A stretch of 64,000 nt of DNA from an uncultured Pelagibacteraceae bacterium (GCA_902587755.1 CACIMN010000002.1:216478-280477); one strand, 5' to 3'. Positions 9,044 to 21,508 are shown, counted from the first letter of the stretch. Notes: generated by a model not told the origin, from the sequence alone. Numbers and translations: made by a program.

Positions 9044-12000
9044 TTACTGATTTATCTGTGTTTCTTCAGGTTCTGAGGACTCTATTTTATCCTGCTCTGC
9101 TAAGAAATTATTATCGTCTTCTAGAGCTTTATTATTCCATCTATTTTTAATATTACCAGTACCTGCCGGAACTAATCTTCCAACAATTACGTTCTCTTTT
9201 AAGCCATTTAATGGATCGACTTTTCCTTTAATTGCAGCATCTGTTAGTACCCTTGTAGTTTCTTGGAACGAAGCTGCTGAAATAAAAGACTCAGTTTGAA
9301 GTGAAGCTTTAGTGATACCCATTAGAACTCTTTCTCCAACTGCAGGTGTTTTACCCTCTGCAGCTAATTTTTCGTTAGAATTCTCAAACTTAATCCTATC
9401 AACTACTTCACCAGGTAAATAACTTGAGTCACCAGATACTTTAACCTCAACCTTTTTAAGCATTTGTCTTAAAATAGTTTCAATATGTTTATCGTTAATT
9501 ATTACACCTTGCAATCTATAAACTTCTTGGACTTGATTAACAAAATATTCAGTTAACTCTTTAATACCTAAAATTCTTAAAATATCATGTGGCAATGGTT
9601 GACCATCTAAAAGATATTCTCCTTTTTGAATCTTTTCACCTGGGTTAAAATTAATATGTTTACCTTTTGGAATTAAATAATTTGAAGGTTCTGATCCATC
9701 ATCAGGAACAATAGATACTCTTTGTTTACCTCTTACCTCTTTACCAAAAACAACATTACCATCATTTTCTGCAATGATCGCGCTATCTTTAGCTTTTCTA
9801 GCCTCAAATAACTCAGCAACTCTTGGAAGACCTCCAGTGATATCTTTTGTTTTTGTAGTTTCCTTTGGTAATCTTGCAATTACGTCACCTGCATAAACTT
9901 TTTGACCGTCTTTAATAGATAAAATCGAATCTGGTACTAAATAATATCTAGCTTCATTATCATCAGCTTTTTTAATTACATTTCCTTTTTCGTCTCTAAG
10001 AGTAATTCTAGGTTTTAAATCAGTACTTTTTGATTGGCCTCTCCAATCAATAACTGATTTAGAAGAAATTCCAGTTGCATCATCAGTAGTTTCTTGAATT
10101 GAAACGCCATCTATTAAATCTACATAACTGGCTGTACCACTTTTCTCTGCTATAACTGGGGTGGTATATGGATCCCATTCACATATTTTAGTATTTGCTT
10201 TTACTTTGTCTCCGTTGTTGAAAAATAGTCTTGATCCATAAGCGACTTTATAAACTGCTATCTGAACTCCTTTATCATCCTCTATAGAAAGTTGGGTATT
10301 TCTTCCCATAACAATTAGATTCTTTTTAGAGTCCTCTAAAATATTTGAGTTTATTATTTTTAATGTTCCATCGCTTTTTGTTACTATTTGAGAATCTTGT
10401 TTAACTGAAGCTGTTCCTCCTACGTGGAAAGTTCTCATTGTTAGCTGCGTTCCTGGTTCTCCAATTGATTGAGCAGAAATCATTCCAATAGCTTCACCTA
10501 CATGAACCATTTTACCTCTTGATAAATCTCGCCCATAGCATGTAGCACAAACACCTTCTTTGGAACTACATGTCATTACAGAATAAACTTTTATCGATTT
10601 AACACCTGCTGCATCAATTTTATCGCAACCTGCCTCATCAATCATTTCAGTTTTTTTAATAATTACTTCGCCCGATAAAGGGTTTTTAACTTCAGCTGCT
10701 GTAACCCTTCCTAATGCTCTTTCAGATAAACTAACTACAACATTACCACCCTCCAAAATTTCAGAAAGCTCAATAAATCCAGGATCATCACATTTAACTT
10801 TGGTTATTGTTAAGTCTTGAGCTACATCACATAGTCTTCTTGTTAAATATCCAGAACTTGCTGTTTTTAGAGCAGTATCTGCCAATCCTTTTCTAGCTCC
10901 GTGAGTTGAATTAAAGTACTCTAAAGCAGTTAATCCCTCTTTAAAGTTTGAAATAATAGGGCTTTCAATAATTTCCCCTGACGGCTTAGCAATCAGACCT
11001 CTCATACCAGCTAATTGTTTCATTTGAGCAGCAGATCCTCTAGCTCCGCTATCAGCCATCATAAATACAGAATTTATTTTTAATCCTTCATTAGTTTTTT
11101 CTGTAGCAGAAATCCCCTTCATCATTTCACCAGCAACTTTATCGGTACACTTAGACCAAGCATCAACAACTTTGTTATATTTTTCACCCCTTGTAATTAA
11201 ACCTTCAGCATATTGAGTTTCATAATCTGCAATTAGTTTTTTAGTATCATCAATTAATTGAGTTTTATTTTCTGGAATGACAAGATCATCCTTTCCAAAT
11301 GAAATTCCTGCTTTAAATGCATGCTTAAATCCTAAATCTTTTAGCTGATCACAGAAAATTACAGTTGTTTTTTGACCACAAAATCTAAATACTTCATCGA
11401 TTATTTCTGAAACAACTTTCTTGGGTAATAATCTATCTACTAAAGAAAACTTAATGTTGCTGTTCTTAGGTAATAAATTTGCTAATAAAAATCTTCCAGC
11501 TGTAGAAGTATATTTTTCCATTTTTTTATTCCCTTGATCATCTACAGTCTCAAATCTTGAAATAATAGTACTATGAACATTTATTTGATCAGAGGCTAGA
11601 GCAAATTCAATTTGATCTGAATTTGTAAAATATCCAGCTGGTTTATCAGATATAGGTTCTTGTGAAAGATAGTAAATTCCTAAAATCATATCCTGGCTTG
11701 GAACAATGATTGGTTTACCATTTGATGGAGAAAGAATATTATTTGTAGATAACATTAAAATTCTTGCTTCTAATTGTGCCTCTAAACTTAATGGAACATG
11801 AACTGCCATTTGGTCACCATCAAAATCAGCATTAAATGCTGCACAAGTTAAAGGGTGTAATTCAATTGCATCTCCTTCAATCAATTTTGGCTCAAATGCT
11901 TGAACACCAAGTCTATGAAGTGTTGGCGCTCTATTTAAAAGCACAGGATGCTCTCTAACAATTAATTCTAAAGCATCCCAAACTGCATTTGTTTCTTTTT

Positions 12001-13216
12001 CGACTAATTTTTTAGCTTGTTTGATTGTTGATGCTAATCCTAATTTATTTAATCTTGCATATAAAAACGGTTTAAACAATTCTAAAGCCATTTTCTTTGG
12101 TAAACCACACTCATGAAGTTTCAAATCAGGACCTACAACGATTACTGATCTTCCTGAGTAGTCAACTCTTTTACCTAATAGATTTTGTCTAAATCTTCCT
12201 TGTTTACCTTTTAACATTTCAGCAAGAGATTTAAGTGGTCGCTTACCTGTTCCTGTTATTACCCTGCCTCTTCTACCATTATCAAATAGAGCATCTACAG
12301 ACTCCTGAAGCATTCTTTTTTCATTTCTTACGATGATATCTGGAGCTTTAAGATCCATTAATCTTTTTAATCTATTATTTCTGTTAATTACTCTTCTGTA
12401 TAAATCGTTAAGATCTGAGGTGGCAAATCTTCCACCATCAAGAGGAACTAATGGTCTTAATTCTGGTGGTATAACTGGTACAACAGTCATAATCATCCAC
12501 TCAGGTTTTTGACCTGTTTCAATAAATGACTCTATTAATTTTAATCTTTTAATTGCTCTTTCTTCGTTAACTTTTGATTTGGTTTCTTTAATAAAGCTAA
12601 CAAGATTTTTTCTTTCTAATTCTAAATCTAAATTTTTCAGCATCTCAAGAACAGCTTCTGCTCCTATGCCAGCTGTAAAACTTTCTTCACCAAATTCATC
12701 CTGATATTTTGCTAATTCTTCCTCATTTAAGAGTTGATTTTTTTGTAAACCAGTTAAACCAGGTTCTACTACTATAAAGTTTTCAAAATAAAGAACTCTC
12801 TCTATTTCTTTTAATTTCATATCTACTGCTAAAGCAATTCTGCTTGGAAGAGACTTTAAGAACCAAATATGTGCTACTGGTGTAGCAAGGTTAATGTGAC
12901 CCATTCTTTCTCTTCTTACATTTGATTTTGTAACTTCAACACCACATTTCTCACATATAATTCCTCTAAATTTCATTCGTTTATACTTACCGCATAAACA
13001 CTCATAATCTTTTATTGGTCCAAAAATCCTTGCGCAGAATAAACCATCTTTTTCAGGTCTAAACGTTCTGTAATTAATTGTTTCAGGCTTTTTAATTTCC
13101 CCAAATGTCCAAGATTTAATCTTCTCTGGGCTTGCAAGTGAAATTTTGATGCTATTAAAATTTTGAGCTTCTGAAATTTCGCCACCCTTAAATAGATCTG
13201 TTAATTCTTTTTTCAT
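9044..13216 (-). CDS. rpoC: RNA polymerase beta-prime subunit
   Basis: 1390 residues, typical for a proteobacterial beta-prime chain. The first zinc site is C73, C75, C88 and C91 (YECLCG then ICEKCG). The catalytic magnesium loop [12 protein letters not shown] lies around residue 465. The second zinc cluster includes the Cys of KCDDPGF and [15 protein letters not shown]. It also has the trigger-loop region [16 protein letters not shown]. The start shares one base with the rpoB stop. The C-terminal tail is acidic ([11 protein letters not shown]). Confidence 0.99.
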   Translation of the reverse strand: MKKELTDLFKGGEISEAQNFNSIKISLASPEKIKSWTFGEIKKPETINYRTFRPEKDGLFCARIFGPIKDYECLCGKYKRMKFRGIICEKCGVEVTKSNVRRERMGHINLATPVAHIWFLKSLPSRIALAVDMKLKEIERVLYFENFIVVEPGLTGLQKNQLLNEEELAKYQDEFGEESFTAGIGAEAVLEMLKNLDLELERKNLVSFIKETKSKVNEERAIKRLKLIESFIETGQKPEWMIMTVVPVIPPELRPLVPLDGGRFATSDLNDLYRRVINRNNRLKRLMDLKAPDIIVRNEKRMLQESVDALFDNGRRGRVITGTGKRPLKSLAEMLKGKQGRFRQNLLGKRVDYSGRSVIVVGPDLKLHECGLPKKMALELFKPFLYARLNKLGLASTIKQAKKLVEKETNAVWDALELIVREHPVLLNRAPTLHRLGVQAFEPKLIEGDAIELHPLTCAAFNADFDGDQMAVHVPLSLEAQLEARILMLSTNNILSPSNGKPIIVPSQDMILGIYYLSQEPISDKPAGYFTNSDQIEFALASDQINVHSTIISRFETVDDQGNKKMEKYTSTAGRFLLANLLPKNSNIKFSLVDRLLPKKVVSEIIDEVFRFCGQKTTVIFCDQLKDLGFKHAFKAGISFGKDDLVIPENKTQLIDDTKKLIADYETQYAEGLITRGEKYNKVVDAWSKCTDKVAGEMMKGISATEKTNEGLKINSVFMMADSGARGSAAQMKQLAGMRGLIAKPSGEIIESPIISNFKEGLTALEYFNSTHGARKGLADTALKTASSGYLTRRLCDVAQDLTITKVKCDDPGFIELSEILEGGNVVVSLSERALGRVTAAEVKNPLSGEVIIKKTEMIDEAGCDKIDAAGVKSIKVYSVMTCSSKEGVCATCYGRDLSRGKMVHVGEAIGMISAQSIGEPGTQLTMRTFHVGGTASVKQDSQIVTKSDGTLKIINSNILEDSKKNLIVMGRNTQLSIEDDKGVQIAVYKVAYGSRLFFNNGDKVKANTKICEWDPYTTPVIAEKSGTASYVDLIDGVSIQETTDDATGISSKSVIDWRGQSKSTDLKPRITLRDEKGNVIKKADDNEARYYLVPDSILSIKDGQKVYAGDVIARLPKETTKTKDITGGLPRVAELFEARKAKDSAIIAENDGNVVFGKEVRGKQRVSIVPDDGSEPSNYLIPKGKHINFNPGEKIQKGEYLLDGQPLPHDILRILGIKELTEYFVNQVQEVYRLQGVIINDKHIETILRQMLKKVEVKVSGDSSYLPGEVVDRIKFENSNEKLAAEGKTPAVGERVLMGITKASLQTESFISAASFQETTRVLTDAAIKGKVDPLNGLKENVIVGRLVPAGTGNIKNRWNNKALEDDNNFLAEQDKIESSEPEETQINQ

Positions 13217-16200
13217 TAATTAAGCTCCACATTTAATGCTAATGATTTAATCTCTTTGACTAAAACGTTAAATGATTCTGGTATCCCAGACTCAAAATTT
13301 TCCTCACCCTTAACTATTGTTTCGTAAACTTTTACTCTTCCTGCAACGTCATCAGATTTAACAGTTAAAATTTCCTGCAATGTATATGATGCACCATATG
13401 CTTCAAGAGCCCAAACTTCCATTTCACCAAATCTTTGACCACCTAATTGTGCCTTACCACCAAGTGGTTGTTGAGTAACTAAACTATAAGGTCCGGTAGA
13501 TCTCGCATGAATTTTATCCTCAACTAGGTGATGAAGTTTTAGCATGTAAATTATTCCAACAGTAACAGGTCTATCAAATTTCTCCCCTGTTCTTCCATCC
13601 CATAAATAAGTTTGGCCAGATCCAGGCAAATTTGCTAGTTCAAGCATCTCAGTAACATTTTTTTCTTTAGCACCATCAAAAACAGGCGTTGAGATTGCGA
13701 TACCATTTTTTAAATTTTCACAAAGATCCTTAAATTCGCTCTTACTTAACTTGTCAACTTTGTCTTTAAAAATTTCTTCTCCGTAAACAGATTTTAAGAA
13801 TTTTTCAATTTTTTCTGTTCTTTCAATTTTTTTATTATTTTCATTAACTAAATTTTTAACTTGTTCTCCAAATTCTTTACATGCCCAACCCAGGTGTGTC
13901 TCTAAAATTTGCCCAACGTTCATCCTGCTTGGAACACCCAGGGGATTTAGTACAATATCAACTGGTCTTCCATCTTCTCTATATGGCATATCTTCAACAG
14001 GTACGATTTTACTTACAACACCTTTGTTTCCATGTCTTCCAGACATTTTATCACCAGGTCTTAATCTTCTTTTTATAGCAACGAATACTTTTACCATTTT
14101 CATGACACTTGGTAATAAATCATCACCACTTCTAATTTTTAAAACTTTATCCTCAAATCTTTCAGTTATGTCTTGTTTTGCCTTATTAAATTGATCTTTT
14201 AACTGTGTTAATGTTGCTTCATCATTTATATTACCTACTGTGATTTTGAAAACATCATTAATTGATAGTTTATTAATTGTGTCAAAATCTAACTTAGTTC
14301 CCTTGGATAATTCTTTTACATTTTTAGTTAAAGAGGATCCTGACAGGAATTGTGAAGCTCTTTGCTTAATACTTCTTTCTAATATTTCTTCCTCAACAAT
14401 TTTATCTTGTTGAACTTGTTCAATTTCAGCTCTTTCAATAGTTATTGATCTTTCGTCTTTCTCAATTCCATGTCTATTGAATACTCTTACATCAACTACT
14501 GTTCCACTTGATCCTCTAGACATTCTTAGAGATGTGTCTGTTACATCTATAGCTTTTTCTCCAAAAATTGATCTTAATAATTTTTCTTCAGGACCAGATG
14601 CTGAGTCACCTTTTGGAGTAACTTTACCTACTAAAATATCTCCAGCATTTACTTCTGCACCAATATAAACTATTCCTGACTCATCAAGGTTTTTTAAAGC
14701 CTCTTCATTTACATTTGGTATATCTCTTGTTATTTCTTCTTCACCAAGTTTAGTATCTCTTGCCATTATTTCATATTCTACAATATGAACAGACGTAAAT
14801 ACGTCATCAGTAACGCATCTTTCTGAAATTAAGATTGAGTCTTCAAAGTTGTAACCTTGCCATGGCATAAATGCTACGGTAACATTTTTACCCAAAGCAA
14901 GCTCACCTAATTTTGTTGATGGGCCATCTGCAATAATATCACCTGATTTTACTTTGTCTCCAACTCTAACAAGTGGTCTTTGGTTAATACAAGTATTTTG
15001 ATTTGATCTTTTAAATTTTTGTAGATTATATATATCTACACCAGACTTACTAAAGTCTGTTTCCTCAGTTACTTTAATTACAATTCTTTTACCATCTATC
15101 TTATCAACGACACCATCACGTTTAGCAACAATAGTTACACCTGAATCTAGAGCAACATCACTTTCTATACCTGTGCCAACAAGTGGAGATTCAGGCTTCA
15201 ACAATGGAACTGCTTGTCTCATCATATTTGATCCCATCAATGCTCTATTCGCATCATCATTTTCTAAAAATGGAATTAAGGATGCTGCAACCGAAACTAA
15301 TTGTTTTGGTGATACGTCAATATAATCAATTGAATCAGGTTTAGCTAAAAGAAAGTTTAGATTTTGTCTGCATGAAACTAACTCCTCAGTAATTTTACCA
15401 TTTTTATCAAGTTTTGTATTTGCTTGAGCAATTGTAAATTTAGTTTCTTCCATTGCTGATAAGTATTCAACTTTATCTTGAACAACACCGTCTTTTACTT
15501 TTTTATAAGGGCTTTCAATAAAGCCATACTTGTTTATTTTTGCATATGTAGATAAACTGTTAATCAAACCAATATTTGGACCTTCAGGCGTCTCAATTGG
15601 GCAAATTCTTCCATAGTGAGTTGGATGGACATCCCTGACTTCAAAACCTGCTCTTTCTCTTGTTAAACCTCCCGGACCTAATGCGGAAACTCTTCTTTTA
15701 TGAGTAATTTCAGATAAAGGATTTGTTTGATCCATAAACTGAGATAGTTGTGAACTTGCAAAAAAATCTTTTAATGAAACTGTTAATGGTTTTGCATTAA
15801 TTAAATCTTGTGGCATTGCTGACTCAACATCTAAAGTTGTCATTTTTTCTTTGATAGCTCTTTCCATTCTGTAAACACCAATTCTAGCTTGATTTTCAAC
15901 TAATTCTCCAACAGAACGAACCCTTCTATTACCCAGGTGATCTATGTCATCAACTTCATCTTTACCATCACGTAAATCCAACATTTTGTGAATTATTGCT
16001 ATGATATCATCATTTCTTAATATTGTTATTTTGTCTGAACATTCTTGATTTAACCTTGAGTTCATTTTTACCCTACCAACGTCTGACAAATCATATCTAT
16101 CTGAGCTAAAAAAAAGATTATTAAATATTTGTGTAGCTATCTCTATAGTTGGTGGCTCACCAGGTCTCAACATTTTATAGATTTCTGTGATTGCTTCGTC

Positions 16201-17304
16201 TTTAGTATTATTTTTATCAGCTAGAATAGTTGTAAGAAGGTAAGGTCCCTTGTTTATAGAGTTTGTGATAGAAATTTTAAGTGAATGTATATTTGCGTCT
16301 AAAATTTGTTGAATTATTGTATCATTTAATTCAGTACCAATTTTAAATACACCATTTTCTTCTTCATTAACTTTAACATCTCTATGTAAAAACTTCCCAA
16401 ATAATGATTCTCTTGAAACTAATATGTCTTTAAGTCCATCATTGGCTAATTTTTTTGCACTTAAGAAATTAATTTTGTCTCCTAATTTAATTACTACATC
16501 ACCAGTCTTTGCATCAACTACTTCTTCTGATAAATTTTTAGCTTTGTAGTTTTCTGGATTAAATTTAGTTTTCCATTTTTCTGTTTTTGGATCAAAAGTA
16601 TATTGTTCATTCTCATAGAACTCATCTACTATTTCTGATTTTGTGTAGCCTAAAGCTAATAATAGAGTCGACGAAAAAATTTTCTTTTTTCGATCAATCT
16701 TAAAATATAGAAAATCTTTAACATCATATTCAAAATCTAACCAAGAACCTCTGTTAGGTATTACTCTGCAATTAAATAAAAGTTTACCACTTGCATGAGT
16801 TTTTCCTTTATCATGATCAAAAAATACACCGGGGCTTCTATGCATTTGGTTCACAACAACTCTTTGAACACCATTAGTAATAAAAGTTCCACTATTAGTC
16901 ATCATGGGTACTTCACCCATATAAACTTCTTGTTCCTTTGCAGATAAAATATCTTTTGTATTGTTTTCTTGATCTATTTCATACACTACTAATCTTAAAG
17001 TACATTTAAGAGCCGATGAATATGTAAGACCTCTTGCTATACACTCTTCAACATCAAATTTCGGTTTTTCTAATCTGTATGAAACATACTCTAATGTTGC
17101 TTTATCATTTAAATCTTCGATTGGAAAAATACTCTTGAATACTCTATCAAAGCCTTTTGTAAGTTCAGCTTCTTCAGCACTAAACTCTGTTAATTCTTTA
17201 TAAGAATTTTTTTGTACTTCAATTAAGTTAGGGATGGATAAACTTTCCTTTAGTTTACCAAAACTTTTTCTTATATTTTTCTTTTCAGTAAAAGATAATT
17301 GCAT
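13216..17304 (-). CDS. rpoB: RNA polymerase beta subunit
   Basis: 1362 residues, beginning [17 protein letters not shown] as in other alphaproteobacterial RpoB. The rifampicin pocket reads [31 protein letters not shown] and has the sensitive wild-type residues. The C-terminal part holds [15 protein letters not shown] and [34 protein letters not shown]. It forms one half of the active-centre cleft. It follows rplL after 57 nt containing a strong hairpin and overlaps rpoC by one base. Confidence 0.99.
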   Translation of the reverse strand: MQLSFTEKKNIRKSFGKLKESLSIPNLIEVQKNSYKELTEFSAEEAELTKGFDRVFKSIFPIEDLNDKATLEYVSYRLEKPKFDVEECIARGLTYSSALKCTLRLVVYEIDQENNTKDILSAKEQEVYMGEVPMMTNSGTFITNGVQRVVVNQMHRSPGVFFDHDKGKTHASGKLLFNCRVIPNRGSWLDFEYDVKDFLYFKIDRKKKIFSSTLLLALGYTKSEIVDEFYENEQYTFDPKTEKWKTKFNPENYKAKNLSEEVVDAKTGDVVIKLGDKINFLSAKKLANDGLKDILVSRESLFGKFLHRDVKVNEEENGVFKIGTELNDTIIQQILDANIHSLKISITNSINKGPYLLTTILADKNNTKDEAITEIYKMLRPGEPPTIEIATQIFNNLFFSSDRYDLSDVGRVKMNSRLNQECSDKITILRNDDIIAIIHKMLDLRDGKDEVDDIDHLGNRRVRSVGELVENQARIGVYRMERAIKEKMTTLDVESAMPQDLINAKPLTVSLKDFFASSQLSQFMDQTNPLSEITHKRRVSALGPGGLTRERAGFEVRDVHPTHYGRICPIETPEGPNIGLINSLSTYAKINKYGFIESPYKKVKDGVVQDKVEYLSAMEETKFTIAQANTKLDKNGKITEELVSCRQNLNFLLAKPDSIDYIDVSPKQLVSVAASLIPFLENDDANRALMGSNMMRQAVPLLKPESPLVGTGIESDVALDSGVTIVAKRDGVVDKIDGKRIVIKVTEETDFSKSGVDIYNLQKFKRSNQNTCINQRPLVRVGDKVKSGDIIADGPSTKLGELALGKNVTVAFMPWQGYNFEDSILISERCVTDDVFTSVHIVEYEIMARDTKLGEEEITRDIPNVNEEALKNLDESGIVYIGAEVNAGDILVGKVTPKGDSASGPEEKLLRSIFGEKAIDVTDTSLRMSRGSSGTVVDVRVFNRHGIEKDERSITIERAEIEQVQQDKIVEEEILERSIKQRASQFLSGSSLTKNVKELSKGTKLDFDTINKLSINDVFKITVGNINDEATLTQLKDQFNKAKQDITERFEDKVLKIRSGDDLLPSVMKMVKVFVAIKRRLRPGDKMSGRHGNKGVVSKIVPVEDMPYREDGRPVDIVLNPLGVPSRMNVGQILETHLGWACKEFGEQVKNLVNENNKKIERTEKIEKFLKSVYGEEIFKDKVDKLSKSEFKDLCENLKNGIAISTPVFDGAKEKNVTEMLELANLPGSGQTYLWDGRTGEKFDRPVTVGIIYMLKLHHLVEDKIHARSTGPYSLVTQQPLGGKAQLGGQRFGEMEVWALEAYGASYTLQEILTVKSDDVAGRVKVYETIVKGEENFESGIPESFNVLVKEIKSLALNVELN

Positions 17305-17314
17305 TTATGTTTAT

Positions 17315-17343
17315 AAATACTGATTAAAAAATAATCAGTATTT
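17315..17343 (-). promoter_or_regulatory. Perfect hairpin between rplL and rpoB (candidate processing site or attenuator)
   Basis: The 57-nt gap between rplL and rpoB contains a perfect 12-bp inverted repeat, AAATACTGATTA at 17315-17326 and TAATCAGTATTT at 17332-17343, with a 5-nt A loop. No run of T follows on the minus strand, so it is not a classical intrinsic terminator. In E. coli the rplL-rpoB gap holds both a partial attenuator and an RNase III cleavage hairpin that set the ratio of ribosomal to polymerase expression. Function here is inferred from position only. Confidence 0.6.
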
Positions 17344-17361
17344 GAATTCTTTCTATTTAAT

Positions 17362-17727
17362 TTATTTAAGTTCTACTTTAGCGCCAGCAGCTTCTAACTT
17401 AGCTTTGATCTCTTCAGCGTCTTTTTTATTTACACCTGATTTAACTTCTTTTGGTGCTCCCTCTACAAGATCTTTAGCTTCTTTTAAACCTAATGAAGTA
17501 GCTGCTCTTACTTCTTTGATAACATTAATTTTTTTATCACCTGCAGAAACTAACATGATTGTAAAATCATCTTTATCTTCTGCTGGAGCCGCACCACCTA
17601 CTGCTGCTGGAGCTGCTGCTGCCATTGGAGTTACACCCCATTTTTCTTCTAATTGTTTTGAAAGTTCAGCTGCCTCTGCAACTGTCAAACTTGATAAGTC
17701 TTCAATAATTTTATTTAGGTCAGGCAT
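17362..17727 (-). CDS. rplL: Ribosomal protein L7/L12
   Basis: 121 residues. It has an N-terminal dimerisation helix ([23 protein letters not shown]), an Ala-rich hinge at about residues 35-52, and the C-terminal factor-binding domain with [22 protein letters not shown]. This is the stalk protein that recruits the translational GTPases and is present in several copies per ribosome. It follows rplJ after 5 nt and precedes the hairpin before rpoB. Confidence 0.98.
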   Translation of the reverse strand: MPDLNKIIEDLSSLTVAEAAELSKQLEEKWGVTPMAAAAPAAVGGAAPAEDKDDFTIMLVSAGDKKINVIKEVRAATSLGLKEAKDLVEGAPKEVKSGVNKKDAEEIKAKLEAAGAKVELK

Positions 17728-17732
17728 ATTTA

Positions 17733-18254
17733 TTACTCTTTGGGTTGTGTTTCAGAATTTTCTGCGGACAAACTACTCATTTTTTCTGAATGTGCAAGCA
17801 AAATACTGATTAATTTAGATGCAGAAGCGTTCAAAATACCCACAATATTGGCTCTCGCTTCATCTAATGTAGGCAAACTAGCTACATTTTGTACACCGGC
17901 CTGATCTAAGACCTCGTTATCCATAATTCCACCAATTAATTTCAAGTTTTCGTTATCTTTTGCAAATTTTGAGAGAATCCTTGCAGACATTATGGCATCT
18001 TCTCCAAATGCAACTGCTGTGGGACCAGTAAATAAATTTGACAAATCTTTACACTTTGTTTTTTCTAAAGCTAATTTTGTGATCCTATTTTTTGTTATTT
18101 TGAAAATTATTCCATGTTCTCTCATTTTCGTTCTCAATTCATCTAATTGAGTCATAGTTAAACCTTGATAATGAGTAACCATTACAGCTTTACTTTTTTC
18201 AAACTTACTAGTCATTTCCTTAATATAATTTTTTTTTTGTTCTTTGTTCATCAT
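17733..18254 (-). CDS. rplJ: Ribosomal protein L10
   Basis: 173 residues. [26 protein letters not shown] and [12 protein letters not shown] match the L10 rRNA-binding domain, and the C-terminal helix ([24 protein letters not shown]) is where L7/L12 dimers attach. The start chosen, [14 protein letters not shown], leaves only 2 nt after rplA. E. coli controls rplJL by L10 binding to a long leader; there is no room for such a leader here. Confidence 0.96.
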   Translation of the reverse strand: MMNKEQKKNYIKEMTSKFEKSKAVMVTHYQGLTMTQLDELRTKMREHGIIFKITKNRITKLALEKTKCKDLSNLFTGPTAVAFGEDAIMSARILSKFAKDNENLKLIGGIMDNEVLDQAGVQNVASLPTLDEARANIVGILNASASKLISILLAHSEKMSSLSAENSETQPKE

Positions 18255-18256
18255 AA

Positions 18257-18946
18257 CTATATCGATTTCCCTAATTTAACTTTATATGAAACACCCATTG
18301 TTGATGTAGCAAATACACTTCTAATTAAGTCACCTTTTAAAGTATTGTTTGATTTTTCTTTCTCTAAAGCATCTAAAATCGCATTGTAATTTTTTAGCAA
18401 TTGATCATCACTAAAAGATTTTTTACCAATACTAACTCCAATATTTCCATCTTTATCATTTCTAATTTCTACTTGACCAGATTTAGCATTAGTTACAGCT
18501 TCTTTAATATTTTCAGAAACTGAACCAAGTTTGGGATTCGGCATCAAACCCTTTGGACCTAAAACTTTCCCTAATTTAGAAAGTTTAATCATCATTCCTG
18601 GTGTACAAATTAATTTTTCAAAATCCAGCTCTCCACCTTTAATTCTTTCTACGAACTCATCACCACCTACGATATCAGCACCAGCATCTTTTGCGTCTTT
18701 TGCTTTGTTATCTTCACAAATTACAGCAACTTTTACTTTCTTACCTGTTCCACCAGGTAAATTAACTACTGTTCTTATATTAACTTCGCTTTTCTTTTGC
18801 TTGTTATTTATTTGAAAATTTAAATCTAAAGATTCGTCAAATTTGGTTGTGCAATTTTTCTTAAGTTCAGGTAACAACTTCTCTATATACTCCGAGTTTA
18901 AGTCTTTTGTCATTTCGGGTAATTTTTTATATCTTTTTGAAGCCAT
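18257..18946 (-). CDS. rplA: Ribosomal protein L1
   Basis: 229 residues, the normal size. It has VRTVVNLPGGTGK-type text (NIRTVVNLPGGTGKKVKVAV), KLGKVLGPKGLMPNPKLGSV, and the C-terminal LIRSVFATSTMGVSYKVKL. L1 forms the mobile stalk near the E site and in enterobacteria represses the rplKA messenger. It shares one base with rplK and has 2 nt to rplJ. Confidence 0.97.
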   Translation of the reverse strand: MASKRYKKLPEMTKDLNSEYIEKLLPELKKNCTTKFDESLDLNFQINNKQKKSEVNIRTVVNLPGGTGKKVKVAVICEDNKAKDAKDAGADIVGGDEFVERIKGGELDFEKLICTPGMMIKLSKLGKVLGPKGLMPNPKLGSVSENIKEAVTNAKSGQVEIRNDKDGNIGVSIGKKSFSDDQLLKNYNAILDALEKEKSNNTLKGDLIRSVFATSTMGVSYKVKLGKSI

Positions 18947-19371
18947 TATTCTTTTACCTCAATACCCATTGATCTAGCCGATCCAGCTATAATTTTTATA
19001 GCTTCTTCAATGTCAAAAGCATTTAAGTCATTCATTTTTTCTTTTGCTATACTTTCTAATTGTTTTTTTGTAATTGAAGCAACAATATTTCTCCCAGGTT
19101 CTTTTGAACCACCTTTAAGTTTTACTGCCTCTTTTATATAAAAAGATGCTGGGGGTGATTTAATTTTAAAATCAAATTTTTTATCTTTATAAACAGTAAT
19201 TTCAACTGGAACAGGTTTACCTGCCATCGATTTAGTTTTGTCATTAAAGGCTTTACAAAATTCCATAATATTTACACCACGTTGACCTAATGCAGGACCA
19301 ACTGGTGGTGCTGGATTAGCCTGACCGCCTTTAATTTGTAATTTAATAAATCCGCTTATTTCTTTTGCCAT
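18946..19371 (-). CDS. rplK: Ribosomal protein L11
   Basis: 141 residues. [29 protein letters not shown] is the N-terminal signature; the C-terminal RNA-binding domain ends [12 protein letters not shown]11 binds the GTPase-associated centre of 23S rRNA and is needed for stringent-response sensing by RelA-type proteins. It shares one base each with nusG and rplA, giving the standard order nusG-rplK-rplA. Confidence 0.98.
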   Translation of the reverse strand: MAKEISGFIKLQIKGGQANPAPPVGPALGQRGVNIMEFCKAFNDKTKSMAGKPVPVEITVYKDKKFDFKIKSPPASFYIKEAVKLKGGSKEPGRNIVASITKKQLESIAKEKMNDLNAFDIEEAIKIIAGSARSMGIEVKE

Positions 19372-19901
19372 TAACTTACTTTCTCAACCTGATTATATTC
19401 TAAATCTACAGGTGTAGGACGACCAAATATAGAAACTGACACCTTAAGTCTAGCTTTTTCTTCATCAATTTCTTCAATCATTCCTGTAAATGAGGCAAAT
19501 GGACCGTCTACAACCTGAACTTTTTCTCCAACACTGTAATCAACGCCAGATTTTGGCTGGGCTACACCATCCTTTATCTGGCCTAAAATTTTCTCCACTT
19601 CTTTATCTGACACCGGCACCGGGATACCCTTAGTACCCAAAAAACCGCTAACTCTCTTTATATTTTTAATCATATGATAAATATTATTATCCATTTCACT
19701 TTTAATTAATACATATCCAGGAAAGTATTTCTTTTTTCTTTGAACTCTTTTGCCTCTCTTAACCTCAGTAACATCGTGGGTAGGTACAATAATCTCTTCA
19801 AACTTATCAGCAATTTTAGCTTTATCTGCCTCTTCTTTAATTAAAGAGGCTACTTTATTTTCAAAACTAGAATGAGACTGAACAATATACCAATTTTTCA
19901 T
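19371..19901 (-). CDS. nusG: Transcription termination/antitermination factor NusG
   Basis: 176 residues. The NGN domain begins [19 protein letters not shown] and includes [15 protein letters not shown]. The C-terminal KOW domain has [22 protein letters not shown]. NusG binds RNA polymerase and couples it to ribosomes through S10 (rpsJ in this same cluster) and to Rho. It follows secE after 2 nt. Confidence 0.98.
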   Translation of the reverse strand: MKNWYIVQSHSSFENKVASLIKEEADKAKIADKFEEIIVPTHDVTEVKRGKRVQRKKKYFPGYVLIKSEMDNNIYHMIKNIKRVSGFLGTKGIPVPVSDKEVEKILGQIKDGVAQPKSGVDYSVGEKVQVVDGPFASFTGMIEEIDEEKARLKVSVSIFGRPTPVDLEYNQVEKVS

Positions 19902-19903
19902 TA

Positions 19904-20095
19904 TTATAAGCTCACTTTAAGCAAAAGTTCTAGAAAAAATTTCAAAACCTGATCTAAAAGTAGAAAAAATAAAGACATGACAACAGCCATTGCAAATACC
20001 ATCAATGCGCCTTGCAATGTTTCCTTCCAAGTAGGCCACGTAACTTTAAATGCCTCTTGCTTTACTTCTTGTATAAATTTTATTGGATTTCTCAT
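19904..20095 (-). CDS. secE: Preprotein translocase subunit SecE
   Basis: 63 residues, the minimal one-helix form found outside the enterobacteria. An amphipathic N-terminal helix with the conserved EVKKVTWP-like motif (FIQEVKQEAFKVTWPTWKETL) precedes one transmembrane segment at about residues 33-50. SecE clamps SecY in the inner membrane. It lies between tRNA-Trp and nusG, the very conserved trnW-secE-nusG arrangement. Confidence 0.96.
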   Translation of the reverse strand: MRNPIKFIQEVKQEAFKVTWPTWKETLQGALMVFAMAVVMSLFFLLLDQVLKFFLELLLKVSL

Positions 20096-20113
20096 ATTTT
20101 CATAAGTTCAAAT

Positions 20114-20189
20114 TGGCAGGAGCGGAGGGACTCGAACCCTCAGCCTCCGGTTTTGGAGACCGGCGCTCTACCAATTGAGCTACACTCCT
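20114..20189 (-). tRNA. tRNA-Trp(CCA)
   Basis: 76 nt on the minus strand. The acceptor AGGAGTG pairs with CGCTCCT, the anticodon stem CCGGT/ACCGG closes loop CTCCAAA (anticodon CCA), and a T-arm with GGTTCGAGTCC is present. CCA is encoded in the DNA at 20116-20114. It sits between tuf and secE, as in many proteobacteria. A hairpin overlapping the tuf stop lies just upstream of its 5' end. Confidence 0.97.
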
Positions 20190-20191
20190 AT

Positions 20192-20210
20192 TTATAGAGC
20201 TACTCTATAA
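20192..20210 (-). promoter_or_regulatory. Hairpin overlapping the tuf stop codon, before tRNA-Trp
   Basis: TTATAGAG and CTCTATAA form a perfect 8-bp stem with a 3-nt loop that is the TAG stop of tuf. It ends 3 nt before the tRNA-Trp 5' end. It has no T tract, so it is more likely to protect the tuf 3' end or guide tRNA release by RNase than to terminate. The role is inferred. Confidence 0.4.
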
Positions 20211-21390
20211 TTTTAGTTACTACTCCTGCTCCAACAGTTCTTCCACCTTCCCTAATTGCGAAGTTTAATTTCTCTGACATAGCGATTGGAGTAATTAGTT
20301 TAACAGTGAATTTAGCATCATCACCTGGCATAACCATTTCTGTACCAGCAGGTAACTCTACTTCACCTGTAACATCTGTTGTTCTAAAATAAAACTGAGG
20401 TCTGTATTTAGTAAAGAAAGGAGTGTGTCTTCCACCCTCATCTTTTTTAAGTACATAAGCTTGAGCTTCAAATTTAGTATGTGGAGTAATTGAGCCAGGT
20501 TTACAAAGAACTTGACCTCTTTCGATATCAGTTCTCTCAATACCTCTCAATAAAATTCCAACATTATCACCAGCTTCACCTGAGTCTAAAAGCTTTCTAA
20601 ACATTTCAACTCCAGTACAAACTGATTTTTTGGTTTCTCTAATTCCAACTATTTCAACTTCTTCACCAGTTTTAATTACGCCAGACTCAACTCTTCCAGT
20701 GGCAACTGTTCCTCTTCCAGAAATTGAGAATACATCCTCAACTGGCATCAAGAATGGTTTATCAACTTCTCTAGCTGGTTGTGGAATATGTTCATCAACA
20801 GCTTTCATCAATTCTAAAATAGAATTTTTTCCAATTTCATCATCTCTTCCTTCAACTGCTGCTAATGCAGAACCTTTAACTATAGGTGTTTTGTCACCAG
20901 GATATTTATAAGAAGTTAAAAGTTCTCTAATTTCTTCTTCAACAAGTTCTATCATTTCTTTATCATCAACTTGATCTACCTTGTTAAGATAAACAACAAT
21001 TGCAGGAATACCAACTTGTCTTCCTAAAAGAATATGCTCTCTTGTTTGTGGCATTGGACCATCTGCTGCGTTAACAACTAAGATTGCTCCATCCATTTGT
21101 GCTGCACCAGTGATCATATTTTTAACATAATCGGCGTGACCAGGACAGTCTACATGAGCATAATGTCTTTTCTCAGTTTCATACTCAACGTGTGCTGTTG
21201 AAATTGTAATACCTCTTTCTTTTTCTTCTGGTGCTTTATCGATCTGATCATAAGCAACTGCAGTTCCACCACCAGCTTGTGCCAACACATTTGTGATTGC
21301 GGCAGTAAGAGTTGTTTTACCATGGTCGACATGACCTATAGTCCCAATGTTACAATGGGGTTTATTTCTTACAAATTTTTCTTTTGACAT
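20200..21390 (-). CDS. tuf: Elongation factor Tu (single copy in window)
   Basis: 396 residues. G1 is GHVDHGKT at residues 19-26, G3 is DCPGHADY, and G4 is NKVD. Domain 2 has [13 protein letters not shown] and domain 3 ends [17 protein letters not shown]. It delivers aminoacyl-tRNA to the ribosome. The position after tRNA-Tyr and tRNA-Gly and before tRNA-Trp-secE matches E. coli tufB; the tufA position between fusA and rpsJ is empty here. Confidence 0.99.
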   Translation of the reverse strand: MSKEKFVRNKPHCNIGTIGHVDHGKTTLTAAITNVLAQAGGGTAVAYDQIDKAPEEKERGITISTAHVEYETEKRHYAHVDCPGHADYVKNMITGAAQMDGAILVVNAADGPMPQTREHILLGRQVGIPAIVVYLNKVDQVDDKEMIELVEEEIRELLTSYKYPGDKTPIVKGSALAAVEGRDDEIGKNSILELMKAVDEHIPQPAREVDKPFLMPVEDVFSISGRGTVATGRVESGVIKTGEEVEIVGIRETKKSVCTGVEMFRKLLDSGEAGDNVGILLRGIERTDIERGQVLCKPGSITPHTKFEAQAYVLKKDEGGRHTPFFTKYRPQFYFRTTDVTGEVELPAGTEMVMPGDDAKFTVKLITPIAMSEKLNFAIREGGRTVGAGVVTKIIE

Positions 21391-21434
21391 TATATTTACC
21401 TCAGTTTTTTTTGTTTCTTCTAATTTTAATTTCT

Positions 21435-21508
21435 TGGAGCGGGTAAAGGGAATCGAACCCTTACATCCAGCTTGGAAGGCTAGCGTTCTACCATTGAACT
21501 ACACCCGC
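21435..21508 (-). tRNA. tRNA-Gly(TCC)
   Basis: 74 nt including encoded CCA. The minus-strand sequence starts GCGGGTGTAGTTCAATGG; acceptor GCGGGTG pairs with the 3' TACCCGC side, the anticodon loop is CTTCCAA (anticodon TCC), and the T-loop is GGTTCGATTCC. It lies between tRNA-Tyr and tuf, the conserved tyr-gly-(thr)-tuf order without the Thr copy. Confidence 0.96.

Noticed and set aside
18255..18256. L10 autoregulatory leader before rplJ
   Set aside because: Only 2 nt lie between rplA and rplJ; any such element would have to be inside rplA and I see no sign of it.
20012..20197. Plus-strand frame over secE and tRNA-Trp
   Set aside because: Shadow of secE codons and the tRNA; the GxxxRxxNPQPxxLETGALP pattern is the usual antisense translation of a tRNA.
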